Part shown: positions 57,699 through 64,000 of the stretch, in pieces | Layout: each line of letters opens with the position of its first letter | Numbering within the stretch: position 1 is the first letter of the stretch | Assembly: GCA_963733395.1 (NCBI GenBank) | Contig: CAVTCZ010000013.1 | Span: 248,001 to 312,000 of the forward strand | DNA length: 64,000 nucleotides | Reading direction: 5' to 3' | Source of the DNA: JADKAV01 sp963733395 | GTDB lineage: Bacteria > Actinomycetota > Actinomycetes > S36-B12 > UBA10799 | Notes under the pieces: generated by a model | What the model was told of the DNA's origin: nothing | What the model saw: only the letters and a program-made list of their open reading frames with translations | Databases searched by the model: none | Position numbers and translations under genes: made by a program

Positions 57699-57830
57699 GA
57701 ACCCTCCTCAGGTCGCGGCCGCGACAATGAGGAGGTTAGTCCTTTCCGCTGGGTGTTTGGGTGATTGTGGCCAAATCAGACCGGCTCGTGTGACGCAACC
57801 GTGGGTGGTTCGGCCCGATGACACCGAGCC

Positions 57831-57920
57831 CTACCGGGAGTGAAAGTGACAGGCGGAGTGAAAGTCACGCCGATAATCGCTCACAGGTGTGCTCATCACT
57901 CACGCCTGCGGATTCCGCAG
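57831..57920 (+). repeat. 90-bp palindromic repeat element, family C, copy 3
   Basis: Begins CTACCGGGAGTGAAAG and ends CGCCTGCGGATTCCGCAG, closely following the element at 44550-44640 along its length (AGGCGGAGTGAAAGTCACGC in the interior). It is more diverged and its hairpin is weaker. It lies in the 262-bp spacer between ahpF and the permease start, where no gene is seen. Confidence 0.75.
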
Positions 57921-57960
57921 CGCGGCCTCACCGTCCCGGCCACGGACCCACAGCCCGCCG

Positions 57961-59505
57961 CTACGAGCGAATGAGGTGGTCGAAGGCACTCAGTGACGCC
58001 GTCGCCCCGGAGCCGAGGGCCACGACGATCTGTTTGAACGCAGTCGTGGTGGCGTCGCCGGCCGCGAACACCCCCGGCAGTGAGGTGCGGCCGGTCTCGT
58101 CCACGACGATCTCGCCGTGCTCAGTGAGCTCCACGGACCCCCGCAGCCACTCGGTGTTGGGCAGCAGCCCGATCTGGACGAAGACCCCTTCGAGCGGCAC
58201 GTCGTGCGTCTGCCCCGTGGCCCGATCCTCGTACGCGAGTCCGGTGACGCGGGTGCCGTCGCCGCGGACCTCGGTGGTGCGTGCCTCGAGCAGCACGTCC
58301 ACGTTGGGCAGGCTGCGGAGCCTGCGTTGCAGCACCTCGTCGGCACGCAACGCGGTGTCGAACTCCAGCAGGGTCACGTGTCCCACCACACCGGCGAGGT
58401 CGATGGCGGCCTCGACGCCGGAGTTCCCGCCGCCGACCACTGCTACCCGCTTGCCCTTGAACAGCGGACCGTCGCAGTGCGGGCAGAAGGTCACGCCCTT
58501 GTTGCGGTACTCCTGCTCGCCGGGCACGCCCATGGTCCGCCAGCGGGCGCCGGTGGCCAGTACGACCGTGCGACCGGTCAGGCTGGCGCCGTTGTCCAGG
58601 TGAACCACGATTCCACCGTCGCCGGGCTGCAACGAGGCGACCTGCTGACCGAGCATGACGTCCACGTCGTACTCCCGGACGTGGAACTCCAACTCGTTGG
58701 CCAGTTTCGGGCCTTCGGTGTATGAGACAGAGGCGAAGTTCTCGATCGCCATCGTGTCGAGGAGCTGCCCGCCGAAGCGCTCCGCAACGAGGCCGGTGCG
58801 GATGCCCTTGCGGGCTGCGTACAGCGCCGCAGTGGCGCCAGCCGGACCCGCCCCGACGACCAGGACGTCGAACGGGTCGCGCTCGTTGAGCAGATCGGCG
58901 TCGGCGACTGCCGATCCGGTATCGAGTTTCGCCAGGATCTCGTCGAGGCTCGCCCGCCCGGAGCTGAACGGTTCACCATTGAGGAACACCGACGGGACGG
59001 CCATGATCTGCCGGTCGTCGATCTCGTTCTGGAACACGCCGCCATCGATGGCCACGTGCTTCACCCGCGGGTTCAACACGGACATCAGGTTCAGGGCCTG
59101 CACCACGTCCGGGCAGTTCTGGCAGGACAGGGAGAAGTAGGTCTCGAAGTGGTAGTCGCCCTCGAGCGATCGGATCGTCGCGACGGTGTCCGGATCCACC
59201 TTCGCCGGGTGGCCGCCGACCTGCAGCAGGGCCAGGACGAAGGATGTGAACTCATGTCCCATCGGCACGCCGGCGAACCGCACTGCGATGTCGGTGCCGG
59301 CGCGATGGATGGCGAAGGACGGTCGTCGCGGGTCGTCGTCGCGGCGCTCCACCGTGATGAGTTCGGACATCCCGGCGACCTCGGTGAGCAGGTCTTCGGT
59401 CTCCCGGGACTTGGGGCTGTCGTCCAGGGACATCACCAACTCCACCGGCATCGAGATGCGCTGCAGATGGGAGCGCAGTTGTTGGGCCAGTGTCCGGTCG
59501 AGCAT
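57961..59505 (-). CDS. ahpF: Alkyl hydroperoxide reductase subunit F
   Basis: Flavin disulfide reductase that passes electrons from NADH to AhpC. The 514 residues have an N-terminal thioredoxin-like pair with LSCQNCPD, an FAD domain (VVGAGPAGATAALYAARKG), the redox CxxC in TFCPHCDGPLFKG, an NAD domain (AVVGGGNSGVEAAIDLAG) and the terminal FAAGDATTTAFKQ. The ATG at 59505 follows GAAAGGA. It is downstream of ahpC, 78 bp away across a strong hairpin. Confidence 0.96.
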   Translation of the reverse strand: MLDRTLAQQLRSHLQRISMPVELVMSLDDSPKSRETEDLLTEVAGMSELITVERRDDDPRRPSFAIHRAGTDIAVRFAGVPMGHEFTSFVLALLQVGGHPAKVDPDTVATIRSLEGDYHFETYFSLSCQNCPDVVQALNLMSVLNPRVKHVAIDGGVFQNEIDDRQIMAVPSVFLNGEPFSSGRASLDEILAKLDTGSAVADADLLNERDPFDVLVVGAGPAGATAALYAARKGIRTGLVAERFGGQLLDTMAIENFASVSYTEGPKLANELEFHVREYDVDVMLGQQVASLQPGDGGIVVHLDNGASLTGRTVVLATGARWRTMGVPGEQEYRNKGVTFCPHCDGPLFKGKRVAVVGGGNSGVEAAIDLAGVVGHVTLLEFDTALRADEVLQRRLRSLPNVDVLLEARTTEVRGDGTRVTGLAYEDRATGQTHDVPLEGVFVQIGLLPNTEWLRGSVELTEHGEIVVDETGRTSLPGVFAAGDATTTAFKQIVVALGSGATASLSAFDHLIRS

Positions 59506-59532
59506 GGCGTTTCCTTTCGGTGCCGGGACGAC

Positions 59533-59572
59533 GATCGCCGAGAGGGGACCCAGCGGAACCCTCTCGGCGATC
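59533..59572 (-). terminator. Hairpin between ahpC and ahpF, possible partial terminator
   Basis: Perfect 14-bp arms (GATCGCCGAGAGGG at 59533-59546 and its complement at 59559-59572) with a 12-base loop fill most of the ahpC-ahpF gap. No clear T-tract. It could end part of the transcripts or protect the ahpC message from decay, so that AhpC is made in excess of AhpF. Confidence 0.6.
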
Positions 59573-59583
59573 AGGGGAAGACC

Positions 59584-60147
59584 TCAGATCTTGCCGACGA
59601 GATCCAGGGACGGCGCCAGGGTCTCTTCGCCCTCTTCCCATGCGGCGGGGCAGACCTCACCGGGATGGGCGGCGACGTACTGGGCTGCCTTGATCTTGCG
59701 CAGCAACTCGGTCGCATTGCGGCCGATGCCCCCGGCATTGATCTCGACCAGTTGGATCGTGCCCTCGGGGTCGATCACGAACGTGCCCCGGTCGGCCAGG
59801 CCGTCCGCCTCGATCATCACGCCGAAATTGCGGGTGATCGCACCGGTCGGGTCGCCGACCATCGGGAAGGTGATCTTGTTGATCGTCTCGGAGGACGAGT
59901 GCCAGGCCTTGTGGGTGAAGTGGGTGTCGGTGGACACCGAGTAGATCTCGACCCCGAGCCGCTGGAACTCCGCGTAGTTGTCCGCGAGGTCGCCGAGTTC
60001 GGTCGGGCAGACGAAGGTGAAGTCGGCGGGGTAGAAGAACACCACGGCCCACTTGCCGCGCAGGTCCGCGTCGCTGACCTGGACGAACTCACCGTTGTGG
60101 AAGGCGGTGGCGTTGAACGGGAAGACTTCGGTTCCGATGAGGCTCAT
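59584..60147 (-). CDS. ahpC: Alkyl hydroperoxide reductase subunit C (typical 2-Cys peroxiredoxin)
   Basis: Reduces hydrogen peroxide, organic peroxides and peroxynitrite. At 187 residues it has normal length; the peroxidatic Cys47 is in ADFTFVCPTEL and the resolving Cys166 in GEVCPAAW. It is the first gene of ahpC-ahpF. ATG 60147 follows GGAG. The AT-rich stretch just upstream probably holds the promoter. Confidence 0.97.
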   Translation of the reverse strand: MSLIGTEVFPFNATAFHNGEFVQVSDADLRGKWAVVFFYPADFTFVCPTELGDLADNYAEFQRLGVEIYSVSTDTHFTHKAWHSSSETINKITFPMVGDPTGAITRNFGVMIEADGLADRGTFVIDPEGTIQLVEINAGGIGRNATELLRKIKAAQYVAAHPGEVCPAAWEEGEETLAPSLDLVGKI

Positions 60148-60170
60148 GAACTCTCCGAATCTGGGGGATT

Positions 60171-60198
60171 TCGATACCCCTAGTGTACAAAATCACAA
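60171..60198 (-). promoter_or_regulatory. Candidate ahpC promoter
   Basis: On the minus strand TTGTGA (60193-60198) and TATCGA (60171-60176) are 16 bp apart, about 25 bp before the ahpC start, in the only AT-rich stretch nearby. The dyad GTG-N8-CAC within it could be a regulator site. No OxyR, PerR or FurA consensus is clear. Confidence 0.35.
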
Positions 60199-60512
60199 GC
60201 TCCGGCCGGGGGCCGTCCACGTGTGATCCCGGCCACTTGCAGGCGGTTCGAGGGTGCAATGGCGGAAGGTGAACTGGATTCGGGATGGGCTGGTGCTGCC
60301 CGGCCACCGGGCGGTTCGGATGCGCCGGCACGCGGCCCCAAGGCATCAGTGGGAGCTTCGGGCTTCCGCAGGGAGTCGAGCCGGTTGCCCGCGGGGAAGC
60401 GAAGGGTAATGTGCCGGCATCGGCCACGTAGCTTCTCCAAGGTGGCTTACCCCGAGGCAGGCCGGGGGTTCGCCTGCCTGCACGACCCCCGGACGAATCC
60501 GACGGACCGGAT
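60199..60512. other. Gene-free spacer between ahpC and a hydrolase gene
   Basis: No convincing gene, tRNA or known riboswitch is seen. Open frames here are Pro/Arg/Gly-rich with no domain. A short hairpin (GCAGGC ... GCCTGC, about 60461-60482) lies near its end, after the hydrolase stop, and might help terminate that gene. Confidence 0.5.
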
Positions 60513-61446
60513 TCAGGCCTCGACGGCATCCCTGGATTGCGCGTCCTGTGCGCTGCGGGCCTTCTGTCGCTCGCGCAGGGCGGCTCTGTCCATGGGTGCC
60601 GGCTGCGTGCCGGACAGGAACCTGAGCAGGACCCGGGAGAACCGGGCGGGCTCGTCCATGTGGGGGAAGTGCCGCGACTGCTCGAAGATCTCCAGGTCAC
60701 TGCCGGCAGATGGCCTCGTGGGCGTCGTAGGCGTGTGCGACCGGGATGACGGTGTCCAGGGCGCCCCACACGATCAACGTGGGCATCCCTTCGGAGAGGT
60801 ACAGACGGTCGTTGGCGCTGACCCGCTGACCGCCCGGCTCCACCACGCTGCGCAGGGTGTGGACGAAGGCTGTGCGGGTCGTGGTCTCCGCCAACGATGC
60901 ATATCCGCGGGCGACCTCGGTGACTGACGGGCGCGGGCGCAGCGGCAGCCGGGCCAGGAGTCGGCCGACTGCGGCCCCGGCGTCGCGGACCTTCGCGTTG
61001 GCGATCACGGGAAGCACGAACTCAGCTCCGGGCAGGGTGGCCGCGCGCAACGCCAGGCTCACCTCGCGCCCCAGACCGCCGCTGCCGACCAGCACCATCC
61101 GCTCGCAGTACTCGGGGTACTGGTAGGAGAACTGCATGGCCACCCCGCCACCGAGGGAGTGCCCGACGATGGTCGCCCGTTCGATGCCCAGGTGCTCCAA
61201 CAGGTCGCGCAGCATGCTCGCCATCGATCCGAGGGAGTAGTCGGCACGGGGCTTGTCCGAGTCGCCGTGGCCCAGCAGATCCGGTGCGATCACATACGCA
61301 TGTTCGGCCAGCGCCGGGATGACCGGCTCCCACGTCGCGCTGCTGCTGGTGATCCCGTGGATCAGCAGGATGACCGGTGAGCCCGGTTCGCCCGCCGACC
61401 GGTACCAGATCCGGTGGCCGTGCAAAGTCACCTGGTTGTTCTCCAT
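60513..61446 (-). CDS. Alpha/beta-fold hydrolase, frameshifted near the C-terminus
   Basis: About 311 residues. The oxyanion region LLIHGITSSSATW, DLLGHGDSDKP, nucleophile elbow GHSLGGG and IVWGALDTVIPVAHA (acid) are in one frame. Near 60700 the frame changes to GSDLEIFEQSRHFPHMDEPARF, which gives the catalytic His, and ends DAQSRDAVEA at 60513. In the unshifted frame the protein would stop at 60697 without its His. ATG 61446 follows CGAGGAG. Substrate unknown. Confidence 0.87.
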
Positions 61447-61563
61447 ACCCGGCTCCTCGCCTCAGTGCTTCCAGCACACCATGACTCGGGAGGTGTCGAG
61501 ACGCGGGGGTCGCCCGGCCCCCGACGACCGGTTCCAGGCCGAGGTGGTCGGGTCCCAGCAGGG

Positions 61564-62052
61564 TCACTCCGGGCGGCCGAGCTCCTTGCCGAAGAAGTGG
61601 GTTGCATCGGGGTTGTCGTTGTAGCGCTCGATGGGGGAGTACCCGTTGTGCGCGTACAGGCCCATCGCAGCGGTGAGCGCGCCGTTGGTGTCGAGGAGCA
61701 ATCTCGTGTACCCCAGATGGCCGGCCCGGTCCTCCACGGCTGCCAGCAGCTGCGCGCCCACGCCGCGACCCCGCGCGGGGGCAGCCACCCACATGCGTTT
61801 GACTTCGCCGGTTCCAGGCGACAGGCCGCGCAAACCCGCGCATCCGACCACTGCGCCGGCGTCGTCCAGCGCCAGCAGGAAGACCCCGGACGGCTCGCGG
61901 TAGTCCGCGGCGTCAGCCAGCACGTCGGACGGGGTCACTCCGGTGATCCCGGCCACTTCCTGAATCTCCTGCAGGTAGTCAGTCACAGCCCGGACGGCCC
62001 GGGCAGACGCCGGGTCCTCGACGACGATCCGGACCGGTCCGCTGTGCACCAC
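61564..62052 (-). CDS. GNAT family N-acetyltransferase
   Basis: A 162-residue single-domain GNAT. The acetyl-CoA pyrophosphate loop is APARGRGVGAQLL, preceded by EVKRMWV (beta-4) and followed by LLLDTNGALTAAMGLYAHNGY and the C-terminal FFGKELG. Target unknown. GTG 62052 starts VVHSGPVRIVVEDP; no good ribosome site is visible. It is divergent from the aminotransferase gene with a 75-bp gap. Confidence 0.87.
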   Translation of the reverse strand: MVHSGPVRIVVEDPASARAVRAVTDYLQEIQEVAGITGVTPSDVLADAADYREPSGVFLLALDDAGAVVGCAGLRGLSPGTGEVKRMWVAAPARGRGVGAQLLAAVEDRAGHLGYTRLLLDTNGALTAAMGLYAHNGYSPIERYNDNPDATHFFGKELGRPE

Positions 62053-62127
62053 GCAAGGAGTGTAGACACGCCACAACCGCGTCCGTTCGGCCGCTGCAGT
62101 AGGTTGCGGGCAGTCGAAGGAGCACCC

Positions 62128-63250
62128 ATGCGCTATCAGCGAATGCCGATCGAAGTCGAATCCCCCGAGCAGGTGGGCTACTCCACCATCACCAACAACC
62201 TCTCGGAGAGTTCGGTCGCCGATCGCCGGCTCCGCGAGCTGGGCCTGGATCTGGACCTCGACGAACTGGTTCTCTGTTACGGGGATCATCTGGGCGACCC
62301 GGTGCTGCGGCAGGCGATCGCCGGGCTCGGGCCCGGTATCGACCCCGACGACGTGCTGGTCACCCCGGGTGCCGCCGCTGCTTTGTTCTGCACGGCCACC
62401 GCGATGCTGAATCCGGGTGATCACCTGGTCGTGGTCCGAACCAACTACGCGACCAACTTGGAGACCCCGCGTGCCATCGGGGCGGATCTGGACATCGTGG
62501 ACCTGCGCTACGACGACCAGTGGCGGCTGGACATCGACGAGTTGGAGTCCCGGGTCCGGCCCGGTCATACCCGGATGATCAGCGTGACCTGTCCGCACAA
62601 TCCCACGGGCACGATGATGAGCGAGGCTGACCTGCATCGGCTCGTGGGGATCGCCGAGGCCAGCGGTGCGGTGCTGCTGGTCGACGAGACCTACCGCGAC
62701 CTCACCCACGGACCGCAACTCCCGATGGCGGCCACGCTGTCACCGCGCGCGATCAGCGTGGCCTCGATGTCCAAGGCCTACGGACTTCCGGGCATCCGCA
62801 TCGGCTGGGCGGTGGCCACCGACCCGGCGGTGAAGGAGTCGCTGCTGGCGGCCAAGGAGCAGATCGTGATCTGCGGTTCGACGATTGATGAGCACATCGC
62901 GGGCCGGGTGCTCTCCGACAGGGAACGGATTCTGCCGCCGATCCTGCACGACGTACAGGAAGCGCGCAGCGGTGGTGCAAGCGTGGATGCAGGCGCAGGA
63001 CATCTTCGAGTGGATCGCGCCGAGTGGCGGAGTGGTGGGCCTGGTCCGCTTCCAGCCGGGGGTCGAAGTGGACGAGGAGGCCTTCTACTCGCGGCTGCTC
63101 ACCGACCACGGCACCTACGTCGGGCCGGGCCATTGGTTCGAGCTCGACGATCGCCACTTCCGGCTCGGCTTCGGCTGGCCCACCCTTGAGGAGCTGCAGG
63201 CCGGATTGGCTGGACTGACTACGGCGGCCTCGGATGCGATGGGTCAGTAG
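62128..63250 (+). CDS. PLP-dependent class I/II aminotransferase, frameshifted
   Basis: Fold-type I aminotransferase of about 373 residues. Seen are PGAAAALFCTATAML (PLP phosphate-binding region), CPHNPTGTMMSEADL, VDETYRDLTHGP (Asp for the PLP ring) and SMSKAYGLPGIRIGW (Schiff-base Lys). Near 62965 the frame shifts from HDVQEARSGG to QAWMQAQDIFEWIAPSGGVVGLVRF; the Arg-containing C-terminal domain then ends at 63250. ATG 62128 follows GAAGGAG. The amino donor and acceptor cannot be named. Confidence 0.88.
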
Positions 63251-63588
63251 TCCGGGTCGGGAACGCCGCGGCCCGTGACCATGCCGAGCACCGGGTCGGT
63301 CTCAGACCCTGGATCGACGAGTTGAGGATGCTCACCGGGTGACAGGGACCTCCTGCCGGCGCGGTTCCTGCAGGTGCCGGCCAGTCATTCGGGCTCATCC
63401 CGAGCAAGAGGTGGAGAGCAGCGAGCACTGCGGCAATCGAAGCTGGATGGGCACGAAGACGAGCGATTCCGTCGAGGAACCGGCCATTTGGTCCCGATTC
63501 GATGGCACGAAGGTTGCCGTATGGGTTGGTCAGACCGCCCACTCCTTGCTACCGTCAGTGGGTCCCTACCCTTCAGGCCGGAGCAGAC
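63251..63588. other. Gene-free spacer between two aminotransferase genes
   Basis: No supported gene is seen. A minus-strand open frame (63219-63542) and plus-strand frames here have no recognisable domain and overlap both neighbours. GC content looks lower than in the genes, and promoters for the downstream gene may lie here. Confidence 0.45.
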
Positions 63589-64000
63589 ATGACCGACACG
63601 ACCAATCCCACCGAGGGTTCGACCGCCTTCCCGCCGAACGACCCTGCCACCCGCCGCACCCTGCCGACGTCGTCGACCCCGGTGGACCCTGCGCGAGTGG
63701 CGAAACTGATGGCGCAACAGTGGGAGAGGTTCTCCGGTGACACATCCGGTTCGGCCGCGCACCACGCGCGCGCCCTCGCCTCGTTGCCCCTGGGAGTGGC
63801 CTCGTCGTTCCAGCACTGGGACCCGCACCCGATCGCGATCAAATCCGCCAAGGGCGCGTGGCTCACGGACGTCGACGGCCGCCAGTTGCTGGACCTGTCG
63901 ATGGGCTTCGGCGCCATGTTGGTCGGTCACCTGCATCCGAAGGTGGTCGAGTACGTGACCAAGGCGCTCGATACCGGGACGCTGTTCGTCACGCCCTCCC
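63589..64000 (+). CDS. Class III aminotransferase, N-terminal part, cut by window end
   Basis: The first 137 codons are in the window. After a polar N-terminus of about 60 residues the text reads FQHWDPHPIAIKSAKGAWLTDVDGRQLLDL and then SMGFGAMLVGHLHPKVV, which is the N-terminal signature of class III PLP aminotransferases such as glutamate-1-semialdehyde aminomutase and relatives. The PLP lysine is beyond the edge. ATG 63589 follows GGAGCAG. Closest subfamily cannot be told from this fragment. Confidence 0.85.
   Translation, partial: MTDTTNPTEGSTAFPPNDPATRRTLPTSSTPVDPARVAKLMAQQWERFSGDTSGSAAHHARALASLPLGVASSFQHWDPHPIAIKSAKGAWLTDVDGRQLLDLSMGFGAMLVGHLHPKVVEYVTKALDTGTLFVTPS

Noticed and set aside
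60199..60512. Possible riboswitch or structured RNA upstream of ahpC
   Set aside because: Several GC hairpins can be drawn, but no cobalamin, TPP, SAM, ydaO or other consensus core was recognised.
63219..63542. Minus-strand 107-residue frame after the class I aminotransferase
   Set aside because: It overlaps the aminotransferase end, has no recognisable domain and no ribosome site.

Overview
The window is a high-G+C, gene-dense bacterial chromosome segment that reads as an actinobacterium (Actinomycetota). The evidence is the pgl-opcA-zwf-tal-tkt block (OpcA is an actinobacterial/cyanobacterial marker), a SufR-led suf operon with a Rieske protein, SufU and a SufT-like protein, a DUF3099 protein, a Gbn-like small HTH protein, many GTG starts and a Cys-Ser-Gly type histidine ammonia-lyase. 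No rRNA, tRNA, insertion sequence, prophage or CRISPR array was seen. Species cannot be told from the sequence alone.

Layout. 1-6.8 kb (minus strand): pentose phosphate genes pgl, opcA, zwf, tal and tkt, mostly with ATGA overlaps. 6.9-10.8 kb: an esterase, then heme genes ctaB and ctaA around an ATP-grasp ligase. 11.1-14.2 kb: an ABC-2 transporter, a badly broken SDR and an SRPBCC protein. 14.3-20.7 kb: the complete suf Fe-S assembly operon with a SufR-type operator on its first start codon. 20.9-28.7 kb: ABC-F ATPase, small HTH protein, ABC exporter, an SDR with an altered active site, SURF1, dodecin, a GT-C-like membrane protein and DUF3099. 28.7-37.8 kb: TldE/TldD, a Mur ligase that looks like cyanophycin synthetase without its ATP-grasp domain, full cyanophycin synthetase (cphA), cyanophycinase (cphB) and a SixA phosphatase. 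38.3-44.6 kb: serB, ABC ATPase, TauE, RNA methyltransferase, amino-acid permease, histidine phosphatase. 44.9-50.6 kb: polar amino-acid ABC importer, a potassium-channel-like RCK protein with a degenerate filter, a secreted protein. 50.6-57.7 kb: histidine degradation hutHUIG plus an APC permease. 57.9-64 kb: ahpF/ahpC, a hydrolase, GNAT, and two PLP aminotransferases (the last cut by the window end).

How the genes work together. Several modules converge on nitrogen and amino acids: histidine catabolism releases ammonia and glutamate, ABC and APC systems import amino acids, cyanophycin genes would store Arg/Asp nitrogen, and serB makes serine. The pentose phosphate block supplies NADPH; ahpCF and suf deal with peroxide and Fe-S repair; ctaA, ctaB and SURF1 serve heme-copper oxidase assembly.

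Two window-wide features stand out. First, at least thirteen genes carry frameshifts at which conserved motifs resume in another frame; this looks like unpolished sequence rather than gene decay. Second, the spacers hold several families of palindromic repeats (a 90-bp element at three loci, a 17-bp motif in eight copies at two loci, and others). The most novel-looking locus is the cyanophycin region, with its G-domain-less CphA paralogue and palindrome arrays on both sides.
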